From: Williamsia sp. 1138
GTDB lineage: Bacteria; Actinomycetota; Actinomycetes; Mycobacteriales; Mycobacteriaceae
Direction of reading: 5' to 3'
DNA: 64,000 nt
Assembly: GCF_002095435.2 (NCBI RefSeq)
Contig: NZ_MJEJ02000054.1
Location: 186,001 to 250,000 of the forward strand
Positions 17,825-26,669 of this stretch are shown here, piece by piece (the stretch's first letter is position 1; each line of letters starts with the position of its first letter). The notes under the pieces were generated by a model. It was not told where the DNA came from, did not search any database, and worked only from the letters and a program-made list of their open reading frames with translations. A program made the position numbers and the translations under genes.

Positions 17825-18612
17825 TTCGCAGGCCCGAATCCCTGCGACTCGAGCAGCCCACTGCCCTTCGTTCCGAGCACCATGTCGACGAAAAGTTGTG
17901 CGGCTTCTCTGTTCTTGGTCGCCGCGACGACGCCGATCGGATACTTGTTGACCACCGCAGCAAAGGCGGGATCGGAGACGGAGGTGACGGTGTCGCCGGC
18001 ACCGGTGGCATCGGTGACGTACACGAGACCGGCGTCGGCCTGTTTGGTCTGCACCTTGGTGAGCACGCCGGTGACCGCGGTCTCCTCGCTGACCGGCTTG
18101 ATGTCGACCCCGGTGTTCTCCTCGATCTCGGCGGTGGCGTTGCCACACGGCACGTCGCCCGCACAGATCACCGTCGTGACATCGGGCTTGGACAGATCGG
18201 ACAGGCTCCGGATGTTCTTGGGGTTGCCCGGCTGGGTGACGATCGTCAGGACGTTGGTCGCGAAGACCTGGGGATCGGTGATCTTGCCGCCGAGCTTGTC
18301 CATGCTCTTCTCGTCGGCGGTGGCCAGGACATCGACCGGGGCACCCTGCTCGATCTGGGTGACCAACGCCTGGGAGCCGTCGAAGTTGAACTTCACCTCG
18401 ATGTCGGGGTGGTCCTCGGAGAACGCCGTCGCGAGGTCGGTGAAGCTCTTCTTCAGCGACGCCGCGGCGAATACGGTGAGCGTGACCTTCTCGGCGCCCG
18501 CACCCGTCGTGGCGCCCGAAGAGCCGTCGTTGTCACTGCTAGAGGAGCATCCGGCCAACAATCCCGCGCTCATCACCGATGCCGCGACCACGGCAAGTAT
18601 CTTGCTTCTCAT
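17821..18612 (-). CDS. modA: Molybdate ABC transporter substrate-binding lipoprotein
   Basis: A 263-residue lipoprotein with lipobox LAGC near residues 18-21 and a Ser-rich linker. The mature sequence starts [19 protein letters not shown], the classical ModA beginning, with the oxyanion-binding serines in AAASL and in FDGSQAL. It probably binds molybdate or tungstate outside the membrane. ATG 18612 overlaps the regulator stop by four bases. Confidence 0.92.
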   Translation of the reverse strand: MRSKILAVVAASVMSAGLLAGCSSSSDNDGSSGATTGAGAEKVTLTVFAAASLKKSFTDLATAFSEDHPDIEVKFNFDGSQALVTQIEQGAPVDVLATADEKSMDKLGGKITDPQVFATNVLTIVTQPGNPKNIRSLSDLSKPDVTTVICAGDVPCGNATAEIEENTGVDIKPVSEETAVTGVLTKVQTKQADAGLVYVTDATGAGDTVTSVSDPAFAAVVNKYPIGVVAATKNREAAQLFVDMVLGTKGSGLLESQGFGPAK

Positions 18613-19043
18613 TCTCCGGTTCTCGTTTCTACGATGACGTTCGTGGCCTTGATGACGGCCGTCGCCACCGAGCCGGGTTTGAGATCGAGTTCGCGGACGG
18701 CATCGGTACTCATCAGCGATGTCACTTCGAACGGTCCGCATTGCAGGGTCACCTGGCTCATCACCGGATCCGACTTCACCTCCGTGACAAGTCCGACGAA
18801 ACGGTTGCGGGCCGAACGCACCACCGGTGCGTCGGCGCTCGAGAGCGCAGGCGCGCGTTCACTGGCCAGTCGCGCCAGATCTGCCCCGTCGACGACCTGT
18901 CTGCCGCTGTCATCGGTGTATGAACGCAGCTGACCCCCCGCGATCAACCGGCGAACGGTGTCGTCGCTGATCCCCAGGAGTTCGGCCGCCTGCCGAATTC
19001 GTACTTCACTCACCTGTTGAGGTTCGACCGCTATTGCGACCAT
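18609..19043 (-). CDS. HTH-TOBE molybdate-responsive regulator
   Basis: A 144-residue protein. Residues about 14-45 are an excisionase/MerR-like helix-turn-helix (RIRQAAELLGISDDTVRRLIAGG). Residues about 78-140 are one Mop/TOBE molybdate-binding domain. This is a compact alternative to the larger ModE regulator, common in Actinobacteria. It heads the modABC operon and is co-translated with modA, so it probably auto-regulates uptake. It has one Mop domain where ModE has two, so it likely acts as an oligomer. Confidence 0.85.
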   Translation of the reverse strand: MVAIAVEPQQVSEVRIRQAAELLGISDDTVRRLIAGGQLRSYTDDSGRQVVDGADLARLASERAPALSSADAPVVRSARNRFVGLVTEVKSDPVMSQVTLQCGPFEVTSLMSTDAVRELDLKPGSVATAVIKATNVIVETRTGE

Positions 19044-19162
19044 GTCAAGCCGAAACGTCCGCAGATGCGGAGCTGACGACGCGACAGGCTGCTTGCGATG
19101 AGTTCCGGCACCGGCCCCGGTCTATGCCTGTGACGACCTTCGAACCTCACAAGGAGCCCGCC

Positions 19163-19978
19163 ATGCCAGCCATCGACTCACATCCGGACGGCGTCGCCGT
19201 CTGGATCGATTTGTCCAGCACCGAGCCGGATCGCGCCGCCACGTTCTACGGCGACCTGTTCGGGTGGGACCGGACCGAACCGGATCAGCAGATGGGCGGT
19301 TACTCGCAGTTCACCTACCAGGGCAAACTCGTCGCGGGCCTGGGACCGAAACAGAGCCCGGACATGCCCGACTTCTGGTGCACGTACTTCCAGACACCGG
19401 ACATCGAGGCGACCGTCAAGCAGGTCTCGACCTCAGGTGGCAGCGTCTTCGTCGAACCGATGGAGATCCCCGGGCAGGGGACGATGGCGATCGTGATGGA
19501 TCCGGGCAGCGATTCGGGATCCAACGGCGGCCGGAACGGTCACGGCGCAGTCTTCGGACTCTGGGAACCTCTTGAGCACAAAGGCTTTCAGCTCTACATG
19601 GAGGCCAATGCACCCTGCTACTTCGAGCTGCTGAGCACCGACTTCGCGAAGGCGGTCGAGTTCTACCCGGCGGTCACCGGGCGACAGACCATCACCCTCA
19701 GCGACACCGACGAGTTCCGTTACGCCCAGTTGAGTCTGCCCGACACCAAGCCGGGCGAGGGGTACGCCGGGATCATGGACGGTCGCGGCTTCTTACCCGC
19801 CGAAGTGCCGTCACACTGGTCGATCTACATCGGTGTCGCCGACGCCGATGCCACGGCCGCACGAGTCGGGGAACTCGGCGGCACCGTCGTCGCCGCCCCG
19901 ATGGACACCCCGTATGGACGACTCGCGACCATCAGTGATCCATGGGGCGCACAGATCAAACTGCAACAGGTGCCCTGA
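19163..19978 (+). CDS. VOC-family protein with two glyoxalase-like domains
   Basis: A 271-residue protein made of two tandem vicinal-oxygen-chelate modules, about residues 8-130 and 140-270, each beginning with a pattern like WIDLSS...AxxFYGDLFGW or CYFELLSTDFAKAVEFY. AAGGAG lies before ATG 19163; an in-frame ATG at 19125 lacks such a site. Members act as dioxygenases, isomerases or antibiotic-binding proteins, but none is identified here. It is divergent from the molybdate operon and followed by the exporter genes after 187 bases. Confidence 0.82.
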   Translation: MPAIDSHPDGVAVWIDLSSTEPDRAATFYGDLFGWDRTEPDQQMGGYSQFTYQGKLVAGLGPKQSPDMPDFWCTYFQTPDIEATVKQVSTSGGSVFVEPMEIPGQGTMAIVMDPGSDSGSNGGRNGHGAVFGLWEPLEHKGFQLYMEANAPCYFELLSTDFAKAVEFYPAVTGRQTITLSDTDEFRYAQLSLPDTKPGEGYAGIMDGRGFLPAEVPSHWSIYIGVADADATAARVGELGGTVVAAPMDTPYGRLATISDPWGAQIKLQQVP

Positions 19979-20165
19979 TCCCGACTCCGCCCCGTCGGGT
20001 TTCCGATGCCGGGGACGATGAACACCGAGTGGACCCGCTACAGCTCTTGACTTCAAGTTCGCTTCAACTCGGAGGATGACAGAACCGATCTCGAGATGAA
20101 CAGCCGACAACATTTCCGCGACGGATCCGATGCGATCTGACTCGACAAGCAACTAGGAGAACAAC

Positions 20166-21218
20166 GTGTCAACGATCAGCAAGAAAACTGCTGGCCCGAT
20201 GTCCGACTCGGTCGCTACGGTAAGCCCCATGACTTCCACAGCAGTCACCACCGAATACGCCATCGAGGCCATCGACCTGGTCAAAGAGTTCGACGGCGTC
20301 CGAGCCGTCGACGGAGTGAGTTTCAAGGTCCCGCCGGGCTCGGTACTGGGTCTGCTCGGCCCCAACGGCGCAGGCAAGACCACCATCGTCCGGATGATGA
20401 CCACGCTGAGCCTGCCCACCTCGGGTACCGCCCGCATCGCGGGCTACGACGTGACGGAAAATCCGGATCTGGTCCGCAGCAGCATGGGCCTGACCGGGCA
20501 GGCCGCCACCGTCGACGAATTACTCACCGGCCGCGAGAATCTTTGGATGATCGGCAGCCTCTACGGCCTGCCCCGCAAGGAGGTCCGCGCAGCTGGTGAT
20601 CGACTGCTCGAGCAATTCTCTCTCACCGATGCTGCCGACCGGGTGGTCAAGACCTACTCGGGCGGTATGCGGCGCCGACTCGATCTCGCCGTCAGCCTGC
20701 TGGCCTCACCGCCGGTGCTGTTTCTCGACGAACCGACGACAGGTCTCGACCCGAGAAGCCGTCAGGAACTCTGGGACGTGCTCAAGTCGCTCGTCAGCCA
20801 TGGCACGACCCTGCTGCTGACCACCCAATATCTCGAAGAGGCCGACCAACTGGCCGACGACATCGTCGTCATCGACAAAGGCAAGATCATCGCAGCCGGT
20901 ACCCCGTTACAGCTCAAGGAACAGGCGGGCAAGGCCAGTCTGGTCCTGACGGTCTCCGCTGCCGAAGACCTACCCGAGGCGACCCGGCTCCTGCGGGAGA
21001 ACAGCGGAGAGGTCTTCGTCGACGAGTCGCAGCGACAGCTGACCGCAAGCGCTGACGGCATCGCCGATCTCACCAAGATCGCCGGCATCTTCGAACGCAG
21101 CGAGATCGCTGTCGACGACATCGGACTCACCCGCCCAAGCCTTGACGACGTCTTCCTCTCCCTCACCGGACACCGCGCTGAAGACGCCGACGCAGACGCC
21201 GAGGAGAACAAGTCATGA
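20166..21218 (+). CDS. DrrA-like multidrug ABC transporter ATPase
   Basis: A 350-residue ATPase of the daunorubicin-resistance family. Walker A GPNGAGKT is at 65-72, the signature reads YSGGMRRRLDLA, Walker B LFLDEPTTGLD, and a C-terminal DrrA-type extension is present. The start GTG 20166 has AGGAGA immediately upstream; ATG 20229 is a weaker alternative. It is translationally coupled (ATGA) to a membrane partner. The pair would export a hydrophobic compound; the substrate is not identifiable. Confidence 0.9.
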   Translation: MSTISKKTAGPMSDSVATVSPMTSTAVTTEYAIEAIDLVKEFDGVRAVDGVSFKVPPGSVLGLLGPNGAGKTTIVRMMTTLSLPTSGTARIAGYDVTENPDLVRSSMGLTGQAATVDELLTGRENLWMIGSLYGLPRKEVRAAGDRLLEQFSLTDAADRVVKTYSGGMRRRLDLAVSLLASPPVLFLDEPTTGLDPRSRQELWDVLKSLVSHGTTLLLTTQYLEEADQLADDIVVIDKGKIIAAGTPLQLKEQAGKASLVLTVSAAEDLPEATRLLRENSGEVFVDESQRQLTASADGIADLTKIAGIFERSEIAVDDIGLTRPSLDDVFLSLTGHRAEDADADAEENKS

Positions 21219-22069
21219 CCACCACAACCAGCAACGCCGGAGCGACAAAGGCAACGCCGCGATCGGCGATCGGCAAACCAGACATCGTGCGCGAGTCACT
21301 GGTGATGGTGCGCCGCAACCTGATTCACACCAAACGTCAGCCCGAGATGCTCTCGGACGTGACGGTGCAGCCGATCATGTTCGTGCTGCTGTTCGCATAC
21401 GTCTTCGGCGCGTCCATCAGCCCCGGCGACGGCTTCGACTACAAGGAATGGCTGCTCCCCGGGATCATGGGACAGACCATCGCGTTCTCTGCCTTCATCG
21501 TCGCGCTCGGTCTGACCAACGATCTCGAGAAGGGCATCATCGACCGATTCCGGTCACTGCCGATGGCGCGCTCATCGGTACTCGTCGGACGATCCGTGGC
21601 AGCGCTGATCCACTCGTCCATCGGTATCGTCGTCATGGCTCTCACCGGACTGCTCATCGGGTGGCGGATCAACGAGGGTTTTGCGAAAGCGGTCCTCGCC
21701 TTCGCCCTGGTGCTGCTCTTCGGCTTCGCCATGATCTGGTTCGGCATTCTCATCGGTTCGGTGATGCGGTCGCCGGAGGCTGTGAACGGGGTGATGTTCA
21801 CCCTGCTGTTCCCGATCACGTTCCTGTCCAACGCCTTCGTGCCCACGGAGCCGATGCCCAGTTGGCTGCGCACGATCGCGGAGTGGAACCCGATATCATC
21901 GCTCGTCCAGTCGATGCGTGAACTATGGGGCAACGGACCGGCAGCGCCCCCGGAAGCCCCGTGGCCGCTGCAGAATCCTGAGCTCTCGACGGTTCTCTGG
22001 TCGATAGCGCTGACCTTGATCTTCGCGCCATTTGCCTTGCGCGCGTACCACAAGCGCACCACTGATTAA
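21215..22069 (+). CDS. DrrB-like ABC-2 permease
   Basis: A 284-residue ABC-2-type membrane protein with about six hydrophobic segments. The N-terminal ESLVMVRRNLIHTKRQPE and the following LSDVTVQPIMFVLLFAYVFG match DrrB-type permeases. The ATG overlaps the ATPase stop. It forms the membrane part of the exporter. A GC-rich hairpin at 22100-22114 lies 30 bases beyond its stop and may end the operon. Confidence 0.88.
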   Translation: MTTTTSNAGATKATPRSAIGKPDIVRESLVMVRRNLIHTKRQPEMLSDVTVQPIMFVLLFAYVFGASISPGDGFDYKEWLLPGIMGQTIAFSAFIVALGLTNDLEKGIIDRFRSLPMARSSVLVGRSVAALIHSSIGIVVMALTGLLIGWRINEGFAKAVLAFALVLLFGFAMIWFGILIGSVMRSPEAVNGVMFTLLFPITFLSNAFVPTEPMPSWLRTIAEWNPISSLVQSMRELWGNGPAAPPEAPWPLQNPELSTVLWSIALTLIFAPFALRAYHKRTTD

Positions 22070-22099
22070 ATGCGCTTAGCTTCCTCATCCGAACCGGCA

Positions 22100-22114
22100 C
22101 CGCCCGGCGGGCGG
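22100..22114. terminator. Short GC hairpin between convergent genes
   Basis: CCGCCC and GGGCGG arms are separated by three bases, between the DrrB-like gene and the convergent ROK gene. There is no T-run, so terminator function is only plausible. The rest of 22070-22217 shows no gene; a stretch around 22135-22175 is rich in GCGAGCGCAGCGATGCGAAG-like repeats common as low-complexity spacer in GC-rich genomes. Confidence 0.4.
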
Positions 22115-22217
22115 CCCGCGTTGTCTGGACTAAGGATGAGCGAGCGCAGCGATGCGAAGACGCGGGAAGACGACGCGCTCAGGCCGCCCGCCACGCGAGC
22201 GTCAGCGAGCCAAAGGC

Positions 22218-23540
22218 TCAAGTTCGGGAGAGGGCTTCCACCGGATCGCTGTAGATCGCATCGAGGGACACCGCACCGGCGGCTTGTTGCTGGACAGTGG
22301 CGCCTGAGCGTGACACCCGCACGTCGCGGCGCTCGGCGACCGAGGTGTCGCGAACGGCCTGGGCGACGATCGGGAGGGTCGACGGTGCATCGGTGAACGC
22401 CTGCCCACCGAGGACCACGTGGTCCGGGTTGAAGATATCGGCGATGAGGCCGACTGCCTTGCCGAGCAGCTGTGCGCGCTCGTCCAGGATGGCTCGGGAG
22501 ATCTCGTTGCCCTCCGCAGCCAACTGGTGCACGTCTTCCACCGACTCGATCGTCAGGCCGGCGGCGATCGCGGCGTCCACGATGCCGGTATCGCTGACGG
22601 TCGGTTCGAGCCGGCCGGTGCCGTGCGGGTCGAGAAGTTCGGTACGCCCGACCGGGAAGTGCCCGATCTCCGGCGGGCCGGCCGTGGGGGTGTAGACGCT
22701 GCCGCCGACGGTGAAGGCGATGCCGACTGTCTCGCGGGCGTAGAAGTACACGAAGCTGCCGCCCTCCTGACCCGGATCGACCAACAATTCGGCCTGTGGG
22801 TTCAGCAGGAGTTCGGCTGCGGCCATCGCCTCGACATGGGAGGCAACCGAGATCGGCAGTCCGATGACCGAGGCGAGGACTTCACCCACAGGTGCGGACT
22901 GCCATCCGAGACGAGGGTGGGTGACGCGTCCTGCCTTGTCGACCCGTCCGGCCAGCGCGACGCCGGCCCACAGCACCTTCTTGTTCTGCCACCGCGACAG
23001 GAAACGCTTCGCGCTCAGGCCGATGGCCGTCAGTGTCTGCTCGGGGCTGTCGGCGATCGGGGTCGGGATCTGGATGGCACCGACAACGCGGTGAAACAGG
23101 TCGTGGGTGGTGATGGAGGTGACCTTGAGGCCGATATGGATTCCGACCGTCAGAAACTCGGCCGTGTTCAGCTCGAAAGGCAGTCGCGGGCGACCGATGG
23201 CTCCGGCAGGCGCTAGGTCTGCGCGCTCGCGCAGCAAGCCGACCTTCAGAAGAGCGCTGACCTGACGGTTCACGGTGGAGATGCTCAAGCCGGAAGCGCC
23301 GGACGCCGCATCGCGGAACACCGGGCCGTGCAGGCGTGCAGCCCGCAACACCACTGCCGCCGGCTTGGTCGACAGATGTAGTTGCGGGGTGGCGATGTGA
23401 ATCTTGGCTGCCTTTTTCGGGCTGGGTACTCCCAGTGGACGAGGAGGACGAGCAGGCGCGGCGACTCGGGAACCGGTTGGTCGGGTCGCAGACGGGCGGG
23501 TGGTGGTCGTGGCTATGCGGTGATCAAGTGTGGCAGTCAT
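22218..23540 (-). CDS. ROK-family transcriptional regulator
   Basis: A 440-residue protein. A proline- and alanine-rich N terminus leads to a winged-helix region at about residues 55-105 (SGLSISTVNRQVSALLKVGLL). A ROK sugar-kinase-like fold follows, with GVALAGRV and PPEIGHFPVG. The ROK zinc cysteines are absent: the expected region reads DPHGTGRLEP, so sugar-kinase activity is unlikely. It resembles mycobacterial Rv0485-type regulators in length and layout. I chose ATG 23540 with GAGGAC upstream. It is convergent with the DrrAB genes. Its target is unknown. Confidence 0.8.
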   Translation of the reverse strand: MTATLDHRIATTTTRPSATRPTGSRVAAPARPPRPLGVPSPKKAAKIHIATPQLHLSTKPAAVVLRAARLHGPVFRDAASGASGLSISTVNRQVSALLKVGLLRERADLAPAGAIGRPRLPFELNTAEFLTVGIHIGLKVTSITTHDLFHRVVGAIQIPTPIADSPEQTLTAIGLSAKRFLSRWQNKKVLWAGVALAGRVDKAGRVTHPRLGWQSAPVGEVLASVIGLPISVASHVEAMAAAELLLNPQAELLVDPGQEGGSFVYFYARETVGIAFTVGGSVYTPTAGPPEIGHFPVGRTELLDPHGTGRLEPTVSDTGIVDAAIAAGLTIESVEDVHQLAAEGNEISRAILDERAQLLGKAVGLIADIFNPDHVVLGGQAFTDAPSTLPIVAQAVRDTSVAERRDVRVSRSGATVQQQAAGAVSLDAIYSDPVEALSRT

Positions 23541-24055
23541 CGAGGGTCCTCGTGGTGTTGTCGCGCCCAGAACCACGAAAATGGCCGAGCGGGAGATGTC
23601 AGAACGGAATGCCGCGAGCGCGGCGGATTCGGATCAGGACATTCGACAACAGAGAACGCGAGCGAACGGCAGACGACACCCCAGAGCGGTGGTCATATAG
23701 GTGACCTCCGGGATGTAGTGGCCTGTGCTCGTCATGAACGTCAACCTAGCAGCGCTTGCGGATTCCGTGCAACGCAGCGAGGGCGATCTCGACGTGAACC
23801 CCGTGAGCGTGACGTGCATTTTATCTCACCTTGCCAGCCAAAGTCGTCCAAACGTGTGAATTTAAATCACTTTGGATGCAAATTCCCCCATGTCAGCACG
23901 ACTGTGTCGCCATACTGACTGTGAGATTTGGGGATACCGAATATTTCCCCAGCCCTTGAAACAAGGACGTGCGACATGCAAATACTCCGTTCAGCAGAGA
24001 ACCGAGTGACAGCCCCACAGAGGGCAAGTTTTATCGGATTCTTTTGGTGAAGCGC
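23541..24055. other. Gene-free, AT-richer intergenic region
   Basis: This 515-base stretch between divergent genes has no convincing reading frame. From about 23820 it is clearly richer in A and T than its surroundings. It contains GTGAATTTAAATCAC at 23856-23870 (near-palindromic) and outer arms CCAAAGT at 23838-23844 and ACTTTGG at 23869-23875. It probably holds the promoters of the ROK gene and of the PP-loop gene. A possible GTG start at 23969 for the latter has no properly spaced ribosome site. Confidence 0.4.
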
Positions 24056-25300
24056 ATGAGTTGGGTTCGCAGGAAGACCGAACAACGGCTCGATGCATCG
24101 GTGTCGACGAGGCGTGTTGCCGGCCGCAGCTCAGTCGATCTGCGTCTCGATGGCCGTGCGTTCACTGCGTGGACGGAGTGCAGTCACAACGTCGATACGA
24201 CAGCCACACCGTGGCTCCCGCCACTCCGTGTAGCCGCCATGACCAAAGGACACCATCTAGAGTTCGATACGGCTGTCGACGCGGTTGCGTTGGGCGGCAG
24301 CGCGGCTGCACACGACCTACTCTTACGGTGGTACCCGGAAGAGCTTCACTTCTCGGAGAATTCGACAGAGTCGACTGATCCACCGGCGCCTCCACCAGGC
24401 AGGGGCGTCGGCTGCTTCTTCTCTGGCGGAGTGGACTCCTTCTACACGGCACTGAAACACATCGACGAGATCACCCACCTCATCATCATCCACGGCCTCG
24501 ATGTCAGCCTGAGCAACGGATCGATGTGGGACGAGCTGGTAGACAGGGCTCGAACAGCCGCCGAACTGCTGGGAAAAGACCTTATCGAAGTCCGCTCAAA
24601 CGTCCGGTACCTACACGCCAAGCATGGTCCCCATTGGCAACGGCAGGCGCACGGCGCGTTCCTCGCACACGTGGCGCTGCTGCTTTCACCACACCTGCGC
24701 CGTGTCTACGTTCCAGCGTCCGACGATGACGCTCACGTGATCGAACCGCTTGGGACACATCCCGACCTCGATCCGCTGTGGTCGAGCCGTGACCTCGAGA
24801 TCGTTCATGATGGTGTTGATGCCGATCGGGTGACGAAACTTGCATACATCCAGCACTCAGCGGTCGCCATGGCACACCTACGGGTCTGCTGGTCGAATCT
24901 CGCGGGAATGTATAACTGCGGAACCTGCGAGAAGTGCTTGCGGACGATGATCGGCCTCCACCTTGTCGGCGCCACAAATCGATGTACGACTCTGCCGAAG
25001 ACCATTTCGATAGACGCCGTTCGGTGGATTTATCTCGACGCCGCCGGTGATGAAGGCGGCCTCGCTGCGTACATCGACTTCCTTGGCCAGGTCATCACCT
25101 TGGAAGGACCTCGCACTGACCTGGCGGTGGCCCTTCAGGATGTCGTGTCCCGCTCGCGGTCACGGCAACTCGGTGTGACCATGCGATTCTACGTCGTAGA
25201 CGTCGGCCTGCAATTGGTGAGATATCGCTTGCGACAGGCCCTGCGTCATCGAACACCGCAGGTTCATGAAGAGCGCGCTGTCACTGAACAAGCTGCGTAG
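24056..25300 (+). CDS. Uncharacterised PP-loop ATPase (adenine nucleotide alpha hydrolase fold)
   Basis: A 414-residue protein from ATG 24056; GTG 23969 and GTG 24047 are in-frame alternatives. At about residues 120-130 it has FFSGGVDSFYTAL, the PP-loop SGGxDS motif of ATP pyrophosphatases (QueC, ThiI, NMN/GMP synthetase fold). Later come HGLDVSL, a conserved PLGTHPDLDPLWSS and a CGTCEKCLR double-cysteine motif that could bind zinc. ATP-dependent adenylation of a carboxylate, amide or base is expected; the substrate is unknown. I know the family only as conserved proteins of unassigned role. It stands alone, between a regulator and a sulfur operon. Confidence 0.7.
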   Translation: MSWVRRKTEQRLDASVSTRRVAGRSSVDLRLDGRAFTAWTECSHNVDTTATPWLPPLRVAAMTKGHHLEFDTAVDAVALGGSAAAHDLLLRWYPEELHFSENSTESTDPPAPPPGRGVGCFFSGGVDSFYTALKHIDEITHLIIIHGLDVSLSNGSMWDELVDRARTAAELLGKDLIEVRSNVRYLHAKHGPHWQRQAHGAFLAHVALLLSPHLRRVYVPASDDDAHVIEPLGTHPDLDPLWSSRDLEIVHDGVDADRVTKLAYIQHSAVAMAHLRVCWSNLAGMYNCGTCEKCLRTMIGLHLVGATNRCTTLPKTISIDAVRWIYLDAAGDEGGLAAYIDFLGQVITLEGPRTDLAVALQDVVSRSRSRQLGVTMRFYVVDVGLQLVRYRLRQALRHRTPQVHEERAVTEQAA

Positions 25301-25390
25301 CACTTGGCCGATTCGCACCAGCGCGTCGCCCGCGGTGAGTGTGACTGTAGTGATCGAACTGCACCGCCTGCCGACTTGAAATCACACAGA

Positions 25391-25409
25391 TCTGAACCCT
25401 GGGGTCAGA
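25391..25409 (+). promoter_or_regulatory. Dyad-symmetric site upstream of the organosulfur operon
   Basis: TCTGAACCCTGGGGTCAGA has eight-base arms with one mismatch and lies 54 bases upstream of the monooxygenase start. It may be an operator for sulfur-limitation control. No known sulfur-regulator consensus is recognised, so the role is inference. Confidence 0.35.
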
Positions 25410-25462
25410 CAGCAAGAGCGATTCACACTGTCGTGAACTTCTGTCAACCGAAAGGCTCGCCT

Positions 25463-26641
25463 GTGTCACTGCATTTCCACTGGTTCCTGCCGACGTACGG
25501 CGACTCACGGAACCTGATGGCTGGTGGTCACGGATCGAACATGTCCGGTGATCGCCCCGCTGACCTTCGATATCTGAACCAGTTGGCCGGTGCCGCCGAG
25601 GTCAACGGCTTCGAGGCCGTCCTCACCCCGACCGGGCTCTGGTGCGAAGACGCCTGGCTCTCGACCGCGATGCTTCTCGAGACCACCGACACCCTGAAGT
25701 TCTTGGTGGCGCTGCGTCCGGGACTGACCAGCCCGACTCTCGCGGCGCAGATGGCCTCGACCTATCAGTGGCAGTCGAAAGGTCGTCTGCTCCTCAACGT
25801 GGTCACCGGCGGCGAATCGTCCGAGCAACGGGCGTTCGGCGACTTCTTGTCCAAGGAGGCGCGATACGAGCGCTGTGGCGAGTTCCTCGACATCATCCGG
25901 CAGCTCTGGACCCGGGACGATGCCGTCGACTTCGTCGGTCGCCATCTCCGCGTCGAGGGTGCGCAGTTGGCCCGCAAACCGGATCCGCTGCCTCCGGTGT
26001 TCTTCGGCGGGTCATCGCCCGCAGCCGGCACCGTTGCCTCGAAGTACGCCGACACCTATCTGACATGGGGCGAAAGGCCCGACGCCGTTGCCGAGAAGTT
26101 CACCTGGATCCGCGGTTTGGCAGCCGCCGAGGGCCGTGACCTGACGTACGGCATCCGACTGCACGTCATCTCGCGCGACACTTCCGAGCAGGCCTGGGCC
26201 GAAGCCGACCGGCTCATCGGGGCCCTGGACCCGCAGTTGGTGGCGAATGCTCAGCAGAACCTGGCCAAGTCGGAGTCGGAGGGACAGCGCCGGATGCGCG
26301 AACTCCACGGCGGCGGAGCCGCTTTCAGCGCCGACACCGATGCCCGGTCACTCGAGATCTATCCGAACCTGTGGACGGGTGTCGGATTGGTCCGCGGTGG
26401 CGCCGGGACCGCGCTCGTCGGATCGCATGACGAGGTCGCCGATCGGATTGCGGAGTACGCCGCGCTCGGACTCGACCACTTCATCCTGTCCGGTTACCCA
26501 CACGTCGAGGAGGCCTATCACTTCGGGGAGGGAGTGCGGCCACGACTGATCCAGCGTGGACTCCTCGACGCCGACGACCGGGCCACCGAGCCCGTCCGCG
26601 GCGCATTCCTGCCCTCACTCAAACCCGCCAGCGCTTCCTGA
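25463..26641 (+). CDS. ssuD: FMNH2-dependent alkanesulfonate monooxygenase (SsuD type)
   Basis: A 392-residue luciferase-like monooxygenase beginning SLHFHWFLPTYGDSR, the characteristic SsuD start, and carrying LLLNVVTGG, ERCGEFLDIIRQLW and GGGAAFSADTDAR motifs. It would cleave alkanesulfonates to aldehyde and sulfite with reduced FMN from a separate reductase, supplying sulfur. I chose GTG 25463 with AAAGG upstream; the frame is open to 25304 but lacks support there. Downstream sfnG- and sfnB-type genes suggest methanesulfonate or related substrates. No flavin reductase gene is in the operon. Confidence 0.85.
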   Translation: MSLHFHWFLPTYGDSRNLMAGGHGSNMSGDRPADLRYLNQLAGAAEVNGFEAVLTPTGLWCEDAWLSTAMLLETTDTLKFLVALRPGLTSPTLAAQMASTYQWQSKGRLLLNVVTGGESSEQRAFGDFLSKEARYERCGEFLDIIRQLWTRDDAVDFVGRHLRVEGAQLARKPDPLPPVFFGGSSPAAGTVASKYADTYLTWGERPDAVAEKFTWIRGLAAAEGRDLTYGIRLHVISRDTSEQAWAEADRLIGALDPQLVANAQQNLAKSESEGQRRMRELHGGGAAFSADTDARSLEIYPNLWTGVGLVRGGAGTALVGSHDEVADRIAEYAALGLDHFILSGYPHVEEAYHFGEGVRPRLIQRGLLDADDRATEPVRGAFLPSLKPASAS

Positions 26642-26669
26642 TCAGCGCCGAACACTCTGGAGCACAACC

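Noticed and set aside
20041-20080. MerR/SoxR-like operator near the exporter genes
   Set aside because: CTTGACTTCAAG and the following CTTCAACTC look repetitive, but the arms are short, irregularly spaced and no MerR gene is nearby.
20229-21218. Internal ATG start for the DrrA-like ATPase
   Set aside because: GTG 20166 has a well-placed AGGAGA ribosome site, while the internal ATG has none.
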